Origin: Burkholderia sp. Bp8963
Lineage (GTDB): Bacteria > Pseudomonadota > Gammaproteobacteria > Burkholderiales > Burkholderiaceae
Length of the DNA stretch: 64,000 bases
Direction of reading: 5' to 3'
NCBI RefSeq assembly: GCF_003854275.1
Contig: NZ_QTQP01000026.1
Location: 1-64,000 of the forward strand
The stretch's first letter is position 1. Every line of letters starts with the position of its first letter. The translations under genes and the position numbers were made by a program. Below the pieces are notes generated by a model. The model did no database searches. It saw only the letters and a list, made by a program, of their open reading frames with translations, and was not told the DNA's origin. Below, one piece after another: positions 52,037 through 61,248 of this stretch.

Positions 52037-52915
52037 TTAGCTGGTGCGAAGCGCCGCGAGCAGCCCTTCGACCGTTTGAAACCGGATTTCCAGTTCGGCG
52101 AGCAGGACGCTTTGCATATCCTTGCGGAACACGTCCAGCCACGCGCCGGGCGTGACGGCCGCGATTCCTGCGTCTTTTGCGCGTCCCGCGTTTTCTGCGC
52201 TTCCTGCGCTTCCTGCGCTACCCGCGCTTCCTGCATTTCCCGCGGCTCGCGCTTCGGCCCACATCCTCGCTTCGGCTTTGGTGCCTGCTTCGGCTTCGAC
52301 TCCCGCTTTGGCTTCGGCGAGCGCCCGCCGCTCCGCGTCGCGCAGACGCTCGAAGTGCGCGCCGAGCAGCGCGGGCACGGTCGCCAGCAGGCTGCGTTCG
52401 CGCGCGCCGAGCACCCGCTCCATGATCGCGTCGAGCGTTGCGAGCCGCGCCATCCCGGGCGTGCGCGCGGCGAGCGCGACGCGCACGCGGCCGCGCAGCT
52501 GCCCGATTGCGGTTTCCATCTCCTGCTGCCGGGCCAGGTAGCGCTGACGGAAATCCGCGTAATCAGCAGTCGCGGCACTCGCCGCGGTGGCGGCGGCCGG
52601 CGGCACGGGCAGCGCGCCCGTGCGCCGGCCGGCGGGGGGCCGGCTGCCGCCGACGATCGCCTGCGCGAGTTCGTGGCGCACGCGGGCACACTCGCGCTCC
52701 GCGTCGCCGCCGGACGCGCGCGCGCTGCCGGTGACGGCGGGCGGGCTCGCGTTCAGCGCCGACGACAGCGTGATCGCGTCCGTCCAGCCGAGCCACTGGC
52801 TCAGCCGGTCCGCGAGCGTCTGCCGGGATTCGGGCACGTCGGCATCCGCCAGGCGCGCGAGCAGGCGAACGAGCGTCGGGCCGCTCAATGCCGTGCGCGG
52901 GGGAGCTTGCACCAT
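52037..52915 (-). CDS. DUF3348 protein, first gene of the channel operon
   Basis: 292 residues, no signal or membrane helix. The N-terminal part (PTLVRLLARLADADVPESRQTLADRLSQWLGWTDAITLSSAL) fits the DUF3348 family. The middle is Ala/Arg-rich with FRQRYLARQQEMETAIGQLRGRVR, and a low-complexity Ala-Gly-Ser linker (AGSAGSAGSAGSAENAG) precedes a conserved-looking end (WLDVFRKDMQSVLLAELEIRFQTVEGLLAAL). Likely a cytosolic helical component. ATG at 52915. It ends 10 bases before the DUF802 gene. The family has no known function. Confidence 0.72.
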   Translation of the reverse strand: MVQAPPRTALSGPTLVRLLARLADADVPESRQTLADRLSQWLGWTDAITLSSALNASPPAVTGSARASGGDAERECARVRHELAQAIVGGSRPPAGRRTGALPVPPAAATAASAATADYADFRQRYLARQQEMETAIGQLRGRVRVALAARTPGMARLATLDAIMERVLGARERSLLATVPALLGAHFERLRDAERRALAEAKAGVEAEAGTKAEARMWAEARAAGNAGSAGSAGSAGSAENAGRAKDAGIAAVTPGAWLDVFRKDMQSVLLAELEIRFQTVEGLLAALRTS

Positions 52916-53220
52916 GACTGCTACCGTCAAAAAAGGCAGCAGTTTACACGTCGGCGAGCGGTCGGCCGTCAGTTTACGGTCGGCGAACGGGTTGCGAAAC
53001 GGGCGGCGGCGGCGCGAACGCCCGCCGCACAAGGCCGGCAGCGCGATCGCATGCGGCCGACGAGGCACCGGGGATACCGGACACGCAGGCGGCAGCCGCC
53101 GTGCGGACGGAGTAGAAGGCAGCCCGGCGGGCGTCGCCGGACTGCCTGCCGGGTTCAACGCCCACGGCCACGGCCACGGCCGCCGCCTGCGCGGCGAACG
53201 GCGGTCAGGGGACGAAGGGG
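52916..53220. other. Promoter region of the channel operon
   Basis: 305 bases without a gene. Two copies of GTAAACTG (minus strand) lie about 35 bases apart near 52941-52981. A GC-rich hairpin (CCGGCG/CGCCGG, flanked by GCAG/CTGC) lies near 53125-53152 and may end the convergent-side transcript of the LysE gene. No clear -35/-10 pair was found. Confidence 0.35.
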
Positions 53221-53859
53221 TCAGATCCCGACTTTCGGGGCGGTCAGGATCAACCGCACGCCGAGCGCCGTGATCGCGCCGGCCGCGATCCGGTCGACCC
53301 ACTTCTTCGCGCGCAGGTACAGCTCGCGCGGCCGGCGGCTGGAAAAGCACAGCGCGACGATCGTGTACCAGCCGAACTCGACGGCGAACACGAGCGGCGG
53401 CAGCACGAGATAGCACCAGAGCGGCGGATGCTGCGGCAGCAGCGCGGCGAAGATGCTGCCGTACCAGATCGCCGTCTTCGGGTTGCTCAGCTGGGTCGTG
53501 AGCCCCGTCCAGAACGATTTGCGCGCGCTGCCGCCGCGCGCGGCCAGCGGATCGTCGACCGCGATCGGGTGGTTCGCGCCGCGCCAGATCTTCGACGCCA
53601 TGTAGATCAGGTACGCACCGCCCGCGACTTTCAGGCCGATGTACAGCCACTCGACCGCCTGCAGCAGCGTATAGAGGCCAGCCAGCGCGATGCCGCCGAA
53701 GAAGATCCCGCCCGCGCCCATGCCGAGCGCGGTCGCGAGACCGTCGCGGCGCGACAGGCCGATCGAATTGCGCGCGACGAGCACGAAGCTCGGCCCGGGA
53801 ATCATCGCGCCGAGCCACAGCGCGACCAGGATGCCGAACACGGCAGCGGAAGCGGTCAT
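53221..53859 (-). CDS. LysE/RhtB family exporter
   Basis: 212 residues with about six hydrophobic segments. LWLGAMIPGPSFVLVARNSIGLSRRDGLATALGMGAGG is the LysE signature and LTTQLSNPKTAIWYGSIFAALLP the second block. It exports an amino acid or similar metabolite. ATG at 53859 follows GGAGGAG with ideal spacing. It is a single gene; the other LysE gene in this window (3789) belongs to a different subgroup. Confidence 0.9.
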   Translation of the reverse strand: MTASAAVFGILVALWLGAMIPGPSFVLVARNSIGLSRRDGLATALGMGAGGIFFGGIALAGLYTLLQAVEWLYIGLKVAGGAYLIYMASKIWRGANHPIAVDDPLAARGGSARKSFWTGLTTQLSNPKTAIWYGSIFAALLPQHPPLWCYLVLPPLVFAVEFGWYTIVALCFSSRRPRELYLRAKKWVDRIAAGAITALGVRLILTAPKVGI

Positions 53860-54244
53860 TGGAATCTCCTCCAGATAGCGGCCCCGTTCCGCCGGAGCCA
53901 GTGCGTGTTGTCTGAACGATCCGAACGGCGATTCTGGCACGCTTCGAGGCGGACCGAAAGCCGCCGGCCGCGGCGGCATGCCGGTGCCGGTTCACGCTGA
54001 TAACGGGTTTGGGCTGCCGCTGGCCGGCTGCGCACACCCGCGTGCCGCTTCGATCCGGCCCGTGGCGGCGCAAGGACTGACGCGTCCGGACAGGCCGAAC
54101 GCGCGCCGTGCACGAAGCGGCCGTGATCGGCGGCCAACAGGTCTACCATAGCCAGTTGGCGCACCGCGAACGCGGCCCGGCAGGCGGGCACGCCGCGTGG
54201 CGCCGCGCGTTGCTCGCGACGCGCCCGCCGCGAAGGAGATGGCC
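53860..54244. other. Intergenic region between the LysE and disulfide reductase genes
   Basis: 385 bases with no gene. A CTACCAT stretch near 54142-54148 could be a -10 box for the reductase gene. TGGCACG near 53935 is not followed by a proper -12 element, so it is not a sigma-54 promoter. Confidence 0.3.
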
Positions 54245-55624
54245 ATGACCCAACGCTTCGACGCGATCATCATCGGCACCGGGCAAGCCGGCCCGGCGCT
54301 CGCCGCGCGGCTGTCCGGCGCCGGCATGACGGTCGCCGTCATCGAACGGGGCCGCTTCGGCGGCACCTGCGTGAACACCGGCTGCATTCCGACCAAGACG
54401 CTGGTTGCCAGCGCGTATGCGGCTCATCTGGCGCGACGCGCCGGCGAGTACGGCGTGACGATCGGCGGGCCGGTCACGGTCGACATGAAGCAGGTGAAGG
54501 CGCGCATGGACCAGATCTCCGGCCGCTCCAGCCGCGGCGTCGAACAATGGATGCGCGGGCTCGCGAACGGCACGATCTTCCAGGGCCATGCGCGCTTCGA
54601 GAGTGCGCGCAGCGTGCGCGTCGGCGACGAACTGCTGGAGGCGAACCGGATCTTCATCAACGTCGGCGGACGCGCGCTGGTACCGCCGATGCCCGGCATC
54701 GACGAGATGCCCTTCCTCACCAACTCGACGATGATGGACGTGGACTTCCTGCCCGAGCATCTGATCGTCGTCGGCGGCAGCTACATCGGGCTCGAGTTCG
54801 GCCAGATGTACCGGCGCTTCGGGTCGCGCGTGACGATCGTCGAGAAGGGCCCGCGCCTGATCCGGCGCGAGGACGAGGACGTGTCGCAGGCCGTGCGCGA
54901 AATCCTGGAGAACGAAGGGATCGATGTGCAGCTCGATGCGAACTGCCTGAGCGCGCGGCGCGACGGCGAGCGCATCGTCGTCGGGCTCGATTGCACGACC
55001 GGCGCGCGTGAAGTCGCGGGCTCCCACCTGCTGCTCGCGGTCGGGCGCGTGCCGAATACCGACGATCTCGGACTCGACAAGACCGGCGTTGCGATCGATG
55101 CGCATGGCTACATCCCGGTGGACGAGCAGTTGCGCACGAACGTCCCCGGCATCTGGGCGCTGGGCGACTGCAACGGCCGCGGCGCGTTCACGCATACGTC
55201 ATACAACGACTACGAGATCGTCGCGGCCAACCTGCTCGACAACGATCCGCGCAAGGTGTCCGATCGCATCGTCGCGTATGCGCTATTTACCGACCCGCCG
55301 CTCGGCCGCTGCGGCATGACGCAAACCGAGGCGATGCAGTCGGGGCGCAGGCTGATGGTCGGCACGCGCCCGATGACGCGCGTCGGACGCGCGGTGGAGA
55401 AAGGCGAGAGCCAGGGGTTCATGAAGGTGATCGTCGATGCGGATACGAAGGAGATTCTCGGCGCGTCGATTCTGGGTGTGACCGGCGATGAGGTCGTGCA
55501 TTCGCTGCTCGACGTGATGTATGCAAAGGCGCCGTATACGACGATCAGCCGCGCGATGCATATTCATCCCACCGTGTCGGAACTGGTGCCGACGATGCTT
55601 CAGGAGATGCATCCGGTTGCCTGA
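54245..55624 (+). CDS. FAD-containing pyridine-nucleotide disulfide oxidoreductase (mercuric-reductase-like)
   Basis: 459 residues. FAD-binding IIIGTGQAGPALAARL, redox-active CVNTGCIPTKT, NAD-binding IVVGGSYIGLEFGQMYRRFG and the dimer-interface HPTVSELVPTML identify the class I disulfide reductase family. Length and the lack of an N-terminal metal-binding domain place it near mercuric reductase/dihydrolipoyl dehydrogenase paralogues of unclear substrate. No mer genes are nearby. ATG at 54245 has AAGGAG at ideal distance; an ATG 6 bases earlier is too close to it. Confidence 0.87.
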   Translation: MTQRFDAIIIGTGQAGPALAARLSGAGMTVAVIERGRFGGTCVNTGCIPTKTLVASAYAAHLARRAGEYGVTIGGPVTVDMKQVKARMDQISGRSSRGVEQWMRGLANGTIFQGHARFESARSVRVGDELLEANRIFINVGGRALVPPMPGIDEMPFLTNSTMMDVDFLPEHLIVVGGSYIGLEFGQMYRRFGSRVTIVEKGPRLIRREDEDVSQAVREILENEGIDVQLDANCLSARRDGERIVVGLDCTTGAREVAGSHLLLAVGRVPNTDDLGLDKTGVAIDAHGYIPVDEQLRTNVPGIWALGDCNGRGAFTHTSYNDYEIVAANLLDNDPRKVSDRIVAYALFTDPPLGRCGMTQTEAMQSGRRLMVGTRPMTRVGRAVEKGESQGFMKVIVDADTKEILGASILGVTGDEVVHSLLDVMYAKAPYTTISRAMHIHPTVSELVPTMLQEMHPVA

Positions 55625-55749
55625 ACGCGGCGACCGGGCACCTCGTCGCTCAGCCATTCGCGCGCGCGTCATGCTTGCTGCCGGCCGTTCCCGCATCGGG
55701 AAATGGCCGCATGCGCTCCGGCACGCCGCACGCACCGCGTATCAGCGTA

Positions 55750-57084
55750 TCAGCGCAGCTGCGCGACCAGCGCCCGTGCCACCTCGCTCAGCGCATCGCC
55801 GCGTTCGAGCGCGGCGCGCGGGCGCGCCGCCTCGCTTTGCCCGTCACGTGCGCGCGGCACGAAATCGGGCGACGATGAGAACTTGACGATCGTCAGCGCG
55901 CGCTTCGGATCGACGAGAATCGATTGCCCGAAGCGCCCCGCCGCGGCAAACGAGCCGTCGCCGTCGTTGAGCTGATACCAGTAGTCGCGATACGCGTAAC
56001 CGTCCTTCCCCGGTACGACATTGCCCTTCGCAAACAGCGCCGCGTTGTGCGCGGGACGCAGCGCCGCGCGGATCGCCGACGCGGGGAGCGCGCCCGGCGC
56101 GCCGCCGAGGCCCGTGCGGACCCGTTCCGCAAATCGCGCTGCGTCGCGCAGCGTCGTGTACAGCCCGCCGCTCGCCATCGCCATCCCGTTGCGGTCGACC
56201 GCGACGTACGCATCGTCCTCCGCGAAATCCCGCCATAGCCACTTCTCGACGAGTTCGCTCCACGACTGCCCGGTCGCACGCTGCATCGCCCATGCGACGG
56301 CCTCGGGCGAACCGTTCTGGTAGAACCACACGTCGCCCGGTGCGGCGTCACGTGCCGGCTGCACCGTCTTCAGGAACGCGACGATGCTGTCCGGCGCGTC
56401 GGCGCGGCGCGGCAGCAGGCCGATCGCGCCGAACAACCCGAGGTCCGGCGGCAGGCCCGGCGCATAGGTCATCGGCACTTCCATGTCGAGATTCTGCTGC
56501 AGCGTGGCCGTGCCGAACGGCGTACCGGCCAGCTCCGGCAACGCGTGCGACAGTGGCGCGTCGGCGTCCACCGCGCCCGCTTCGATCAGCCGCGCGGCGA
56601 CGAGGCCCGTCACGGACTTCGTCATCGATGCCCACGCATGCGGCTGGTCGGGCCGCAGGCCGTCGAAATACCGCTCGTAGACGACCCGGCCGCGATGCAC
56701 GACGATGAACCCGTCGGTGGCGGTGCGGCGCAGATAATCGTCGAGCGTCAGCGTCGCGCCGCCGATCGTGACCGGCAGCGTATCGAGGTTCGGCATCGGC
56801 TCGGTGGGCAGCGGCAGCGGCGCCGCCGCATGCCGGATGCCGTCCGTGGGCGCGAGTCGCCGCGTGTTGCGCAGCGCCCAGCGCAGGTTCGCCGCCGTGA
56901 ACGCATTCGCCTTGCTGACGATGCGCTCGGCAGGCGGCGGAAAGCCCTGCATCACATCGGCGCCGGCGGAATCGGCCGCCGCGCGGGCCGGGGCCGCACC
57001 GAGCGCAAGCCCGCAGGCAAACAGCAGGCAAACGGCGAACCGGCGTCCGGCCGTCGCCCGATGCATCGTGGGTTGGATCTGCAT
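55750..57084 (-). CDS. Serine hydrolase, class C beta-lactamase-like, periplasmic
   Basis: 444 residues. A signal peptide (FAVCLLFACGLALGAAPARAAA) is followed by SMTKSVTG (nucleophile S-x-x-K), FYQNG (Y-x-N) and a late basic region. These are the three motifs of the beta-lactamase/esterase family (serine-x-x-K, Y-x-N). RRTATDGFIVVHRGRVVYERYFDGL is the typical N-terminal block. More likely an esterase, amidase or nylon-oligomer-type hydrolase than a true beta-lactamase. Start at 57084 or 57066; no strong ribosome site separates them. It lies downstream of the BON gene on the same strand. Confidence 0.85.
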   Translation of the reverse strand: MQIQPTMHRATAGRRFAVCLLFACGLALGAAPARAAADSAGADVMQGFPPPAERIVSKANAFTAANLRWALRNTRRLAPTDGIRHAAAPLPLPTEPMPNLDTLPVTIGGATLTLDDYLRRTATDGFIVVHRGRVVYERYFDGLRPDQPHAWASMTKSVTGLVAARLIEAGAVDADAPLSHALPELAGTPFGTATLQQNLDMEVPMTYAPGLPPDLGLFGAIGLLPRRADAPDSIVAFLKTVQPARDAAPGDVWFYQNGSPEAVAWAMQRATGQSWSELVEKWLWRDFAEDDAYVAVDRNGMAMASGGLYTTLRDAARFAERVRTGLGGAPGALPASAIRAALRPAHNAALFAKGNVVPGKDGYAYRDYWYQLNDGDGSFAAAGRFGQSILVDPKRALTIVKFSSSPDFVPRARDGQSEAARPRAALERGDALSEVARALVAQLR

Positions 57085-57133
57085 GAAGGTGTTGTCTCGC
57101 AAGAAAACGGGCCGCGCCGTGCGCGGCCCTCGG

Positions 57134-57508
57134 TCACAAGGGCTGATCGTCGACACGCAACTGGTTCGTCACCGCGACGACACCGTCGACGCGGCCCGCC
57201 ACCGTAGCGGCGAGCGTCGCCTGGCTCGTGTCGGCAACCGAGCCGGCAAGCGTCACGTTGCCGTCTCGCACGCGCACGAGGATGCGTGTTGCGTTCAGGT
57301 CGCGGGTACGAGCGAGCGCCGCACTGACGCGACGCATCAGCTTGCGGTCGGCCGCCTTGCGCTGCTTCGGCGTGACGTTCGGCGGCGCCGCCTGTGTTAT
57401 CGACGCCGCCGACAGGCCGGGCTCGCCAGGCTGCGCGAGCGCGGGTGCGCCCAGGCCGGCCAGCACGCCGGCCAGCGCAAAGGAAAGAAGCATGAATCGC
57501 CTACGCAT
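57134..57508 (-). CDS. Periplasmic BON-domain protein
   Basis: 124 residues. A signal peptide (MLLSFALAGVLAGLGAPALA) precedes one BON domain (KLMRRVSAALARTRDLNATRILVRVRDGNVTLAGSVADTSQATLAATVAGRVDGVVAVTNQLRV). BON domains bind phospholipid or cell-envelope surfaces and occur in OsmY-like stress proteins. It is 45 bases downstream of a porin gene and 49 bases before the serine hydrolase on the same strand, so all may be co-transcribed. Confidence 0.87.
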   Translation of the reverse strand: MRRRFMLLSFALAGVLAGLGAPALAQPGEPGLSAASITQAAPPNVTPKQRKAADRKLMRRVSAALARTRDLNATRILVRVRDGNVTLAGSVADTSQATLAATVAGRVDGVVAVTNQLRVDDQPL

Positions 57509-57553
57509 GATCGAATCGGACTCCAGATCGATGAATGATGGAAACGGCGCCGC

Positions 57554-58612
57554 TCAGAAGCGCGTCATCAGGCCGAGCGACACGCCCGTCGTCGCGCTTG
57601 CGCCGGGCCGCATCCCGAGTGCGGCAAGCGTCGCCGGGTCGCGCATGTACGCGCCTGCGACCGCGTTGCGATCGACTTCGACGTACAGCTCGGTGCGCTT
57701 CGACAGGAAATACTGAACCGCTGCATAGGTCGTGAGCTTGTGGCCGCCGGCACCCGTCACGTTGCCGAGATCGCGCGCCTTGTCATAGAAGCCCGCGGCG
57801 GTCACCTGCACGAACGGCGTTGCCTGCACGACCACGCCGAACGACGGAATGTCGTCGCGGCGCGTCGGCGCGCCGGCCTTGCGCGCATCAACGGCAAGCG
57901 ACGCATAGCTCAGATAGAAGCGCGCGCGGCCGAGCTGCAGCGTGCCGCCGGCCTGGATCGTCTGTGCGGACTGTGTGCCGTCGGCGCTGTACGTCTTCGC
58001 ATACGATGCGCCGCCGAGCACATTCAGGAATGCATACATCACATCCGCCGAGAAATTCGTTCCCGCCCGCGTGTTGCCCGCGACGCCGCCCGGCGAATAG
58101 CTGGCGCCGTAACGCAGGCCGCCCGCCTGCCCGAGATACTTGATCGTGTTGTTGAAGCGCGAATCGAGCGTGAAGAAGTTGCCGTCGAACAGCACGCCGG
58201 GTTCGACTGCAAGCGACTGCCCTCGCCCGCCCAGCGGATCGAGCGCGATGCCGAGGTCTTCCGCCGCATTGAACTGGCGCCCGAGCGTGATCCGGCCGAA
58301 AGCGCCGGACACGCCGACATAGGCGGCCTGCGAGAACAGCGTGCCGGTCGTTTTCAGCGCGCCCGTGCCGCTGTTGAACGCGCCGTCCAGCACGAACAGC
58401 GCCTTCGTGCCGCCGCCGAGATCCTCGTTACCTTGAATGCCAAACTCGTTGCCGGAAATGATGTTGTTGTTGAAACCGACCTGACTGCCGCCCACCATCC
58501 CGTTCACCCATCGCACGCCACCACCGATCCGGCCGAACAGCGTCACGCTCGACTGCGCGTGCGCCGCCCCCGTCAGCGCGCCGATCAGGGCCGCCACCAC
58601 CACCTTCTTCAT
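57554..58612 (-). CDS. General porin (Gram-negative porin family, OmpC-like)
   Basis: 352 residues. Signal peptide MKKVVVAALIGALTGAAHAQ, then SSVTLFGRIGGGVRWVN, FGIQGNEDLGGGTKALFVLDGAFNSGTG, SQAAYVGVSGAFGRITLGRQF and a C-terminal strand ending LGLMTRF with terminal Phe are typical of Burkholderia 16-strand porins. ATG at 58612 has AGGAG. It is 104 bases downstream of an MFS gene in a catabolic operon and could admit its substrate. Confidence 0.93.
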   Translation of the reverse strand: MKKVVVAALIGALTGAAHAQSSVTLFGRIGGGVRWVNGMVGGSQVGFNNNIISGNEFGIQGNEDLGGGTKALFVLDGAFNSGTGALKTTGTLFSQAAYVGVSGAFGRITLGRQFNAAEDLGIALDPLGGRGQSLAVEPGVLFDGNFFTLDSRFNNTIKYLGQAGGLRYGASYSPGGVAGNTRAGTNFSADVMYAFLNVLGGASYAKTYSADGTQSAQTIQAGGTLQLGRARFYLSYASLAVDARKAGAPTRRDDIPSFGVVVQATPFVQVTAAGFYDKARDLGNVTGAGGHKLTTYAAVQYFLSKRTELYVEVDRNAVAGAYMRDPATLAALGMRPGASATTGVSLGLMTRF

Positions 58613-58715
58613 GCGTCTCCTCCTGTTTCGTTTAACTGCCTGTCTCCATCCATTACTTCGCACGACTGTTTTTTTAATTCCGGCCGACTCGCCGCACCCG
58701 CACGTGCGATCCGCG

Positions 58716-60017
58716 CTAGCCGCGCGCGCCATGCATCGCGGCCGTCGCGCGTTGCAACCCGCGCGCCATGCGCTCGCGCGAGCGTTGCGGATCGAGGCAC
58801 CACGCGCCGAGCATGCCGCACGCGACGAGCACGATGCCGCAGACGACGCATGCCTGCTCGAAGCCGCGCGCGGTCGACGCGCCGGTCGCTTCGATCAGCA
58901 TTCCCGTCACGACCGGTGCACCGAGACCGGCGAGCGACGCAAAACCGTTGCTGAGCGCGAGCACGCCGCCGCGCTGCGAATCGGGCGTCACCTCGGCAAG
59001 CATCGCCGGGCCGATCGAATACATCGTCAGCGTCATCCCGCTGCCGACGGTCAGCAACGCGAGCTTCGCCGCGCCCGGCAAGCCCGGCAGCACCATCGTC
59101 GCAAGCATCAGGCCGGCAACGGCAAGCGTCGCCGCGACGAACGTGCCGCGCCCGTGCCGCGACGGCACGCCGCGCGCGAGCAGGCGTTGAGAAAACCATG
59201 CGAACGCGAGGCTCAGCGGCGACGTCGTCGCGACGAACAGCGCGAACATCCGCCCTGCCTGATGCGGTCCGTAACCGAGGCCAAGCTGCAGGTAAGTCGG
59301 CATCCACGTGAGCGTCATCGCGAGAATCCAGTTCGCCGCGAAGTGCCCGAGGAAATTGCCGATCACCGTGCGGTCGGTCAACAGCAGGCCGTATGGCACA
59401 CGCTCGCCACCGCCTGCGTCGGCCGCGCGCACGTGCGTGCCCTCGGCGCCGCACAGTGCCCACACGATGCACCAGGCCGCGCCGAGCAATGCAAGCAGCG
59501 CGAAATTGGCACGCCAGCCCCAATGCGTCGTGACGACCGGCATCGCGAGCCCCGCGAGCAGCAAGCCAAGCGCGCTGCCCTGGTGCAGCAGCGCGACCGG
59601 CAGGTTGCGGTGCGCGTCCGGAAACCACTTGTAGAGCGCGTGCGTCGCAACCGGCGACGCCGGTCCTTCGCCGATGCCGAGCAGCACGCGGCACGCGATC
59701 ACGACCCAGATCGAACCGGCGACGAGCATCGGCAGCTGCAGCGCGGCCCATGCGGCAGCCATCCCGAACAGCAGCCATTTCGCGGGCCAACGGTTCGCCG
59801 CGAGCCCACCCGCGACTGCCGCGATCGCGAACAGCCAGTTGAGGCTGCCGCCGATCAGGCCGAACTGCGTCGGGCTCAAATGCAGGTCTCGCATCATCGG
59901 CACCGACACGAGCCCGAGCACGACCTTGTCGAGGAAATTCACGAGCATCATCAGCGCGAGCATGATCGCGATCGACCATGCCCGCCACGGACGGTATTGC
60001 GCGCCGTCTGTCGTCAT
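58716..60017 (-). CDS. MFS transporter of the anion:cation symporter family
   Basis: 433 residues, 12 hydrophobic segments. MMLVNFLDKVVLGLVSVPMMRDLHLSPTQFGLIGGSLNWLFAIAAVAGG and RVLLGIGEGPASPVATHALYKWFPDAHRN match the ACS family for organic anions. It follows the CaiB, acyl-CoA dehydrogenase and acyl-CoA ligase genes and precedes a porin. This suggests import of the carboxylic acid that these enzymes activate and oxidise. The substrate is unknown. Confidence 0.88.
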   Translation of the reverse strand: MTTDGAQYRPWRAWSIAIMLALMMLVNFLDKVVLGLVSVPMMRDLHLSPTQFGLIGGSLNWLFAIAAVAGGLAANRWPAKWLLFGMAAAWAALQLPMLVAGSIWVVIACRVLLGIGEGPASPVATHALYKWFPDAHRNLPVALLHQGSALGLLLAGLAMPVVTTHWGWRANFALLALLGAAWCIVWALCGAEGTHVRAADAGGGERVPYGLLLTDRTVIGNFLGHFAANWILAMTLTWMPTYLQLGLGYGPHQAGRMFALFVATTSPLSLAFAWFSQRLLARGVPSRHGRGTFVAATLAVAGLMLATMVLPGLPGAAKLALLTVGSGMTLTMYSIGPAMLAEVTPDSQRGGVLALSNGFASLAGLGAPVVTGMLIEATGASTARGFEQACVVCGIVLVACGMLGAWCLDPQRSRERMARGLQRATAAMHGARG

Positions 60018-60099
60018 CGCTGTCTCCAGTATTGTTGTGTTGCGTGTCGTTGTGTTGCTTCATCGCACCGGCCGTCGCGGCAGCCGCCGCTACGGCCGG

Positions 60100-61245
60100 T
60101 CAGTCGCCATGCTCGCCGAGCGCGGGCACGCGATCGTCGCCGTCGGGCAGCCCCAGCGAAAACTTCACCGGGAAGCGCACCGCGAGCGCGCCGCCGGGCA
60201 CCACGCGCACGACGCCGCGCGCGTGCACATGCGGATCGGCAAACAGCTCGTCGGCATCCGGCAACGGCGATACCGGCAGGTCGCACGCGCGCAGCATGCG
60301 CATCCATTCGGCCAGCGTTCGACTCGCGAAGACCGAGCGCAGCAGCGCGCCGACCTCGTGCTTGTGCCGCTGCCGCCCCGAGCGCTGCGCGAAGCGCGGA
60401 TCGCGCAGTTCGGGATACGCGTCGCCGAGCGTATCGGCGAGCGTCGCCCAGAACTTGTCTTCGAGAATGCCAAGCGCGAGGTGCCGCCCGTCCGTGGTCT
60501 CGAACAGGTCGTTGTCGGGCATCACCCACGGTGCGTCGCCGGGCGCCACGCGATGCGCGCGCGACGCCCAGGCCGCCGGCGCGGTCCACGCGAGTGCCGT
60601 ATCGTGGATCGACACGTCCAGATGCTGGCCGCGCCCGCTCGCGCGCGCGCTCATCACCGCGACTGACAGCGCGAGCGCCGCGTGCATCGCGGCCGAGTAA
60701 TCGGCGAGGCGCACGCGCGGGCGCGCGACCGCATCGTCGAGCTGCGCGGGAATCGCCCAGTAGCCGGCCTCCGCGAGAAAGTTCAGGTCGTGGCCGGCAC
60801 GCGCGGCGTTCGGGCCATCCTGCCCGTAGCCCGAGATCGAGCACAGAACGATGCGCGGATTGGCGTGCGCGAGCACGTCGTAGCCGAGCCCGAGCCGCGT
60901 CATGACGCCGGGCCGGAAGCCTTCGACAACCGCGTCCGCGTCACGCACGAGTTCGAGAAACCGCTCGCGATCCGCGTCCGCCTTCAGGTCCAGCGCGACC
61001 GAACGCTTGCCGCGATTGAACTGCGCGAACACGGCGTCGCCGAGCAGCCGCGACGCATCGCCCGTGCGCGGCGGCTCGACCTTGACGACGTCGGCGCCGA
61101 GCTGGCGCAGCAGCGCGCACGCGTGCGGCCCGGGCAGCAGCTGGCTGACGTCGACGATCGTCACGCCGTTCAGGCACGACCACGACGGCTTCCCGCCGTC
61201 CGACGCCGACGCCAACGTTTCCTGATGCTCCGGACGAGTCGTCAT
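60100..61245 (-). CDS. CaiB/BaiF (class III) CoA-transferase
   Basis: 381 residues. Start VTIVDVSQLLPGPHACALLRQLGADVVKVEPP, then FAQFNRGKRSVALDLK and VEGFRPGVMTRLGLGYDVLAHANPRIVLCSISGYGQDGP are typical family III CoA-transferase blocks; the RHDLNFLAEAGY-like stretch GHDLNFLAEAGYWA holds the catalytic Asp. It moves CoA between acyl-CoA and a free acid. ATG at 61245 begins 3 bases after the acyl-CoA dehydrogenase stop. Part of a porin-transporter-CoA-ligase operon for an aliphatic or aromatic acid. Confidence 0.93.
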   Translation of the reverse strand: MTTRPEHQETLASASDGGKPSWSCLNGVTIVDVSQLLPGPHACALLRQLGADVVKVEPPRTGDASRLLGDAVFAQFNRGKRSVALDLKADADRERFLELVRDADAVVEGFRPGVMTRLGLGYDVLAHANPRIVLCSISGYGQDGPNAARAGHDLNFLAEAGYWAIPAQLDDAVARPRVRLADYSAAMHAALALSVAVMSARASGRGQHLDVSIHDTALAWTAPAAWASRAHRVAPGDAPWVMPDNDLFETTDGRHLALGILEDKFWATLADTLGDAYPELRDPRFAQRSGRQRHKHEVGALLRSVFASRTLAEWMRMLRACDLPVSPLPDADELFADPHVHARGVVRVVPGGALAVRFPVKFSLGLPDGDDRVPALGEHGD

Positions 61246-61248
61246 GGG

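Noticed and set aside
53932..53950. Sigma-54 promoter (TGGCACG) near the LysE gene
   Set aside because: No TTGC-type -12 element follows at the required spacing, and no enhancer-binding protein is nearby.
54245..55624. Part of a mercury-resistance operon
   Set aside because: The enzyme lacks the N-terminal HMA domain and there are no merR, merT or merP genes nearby.
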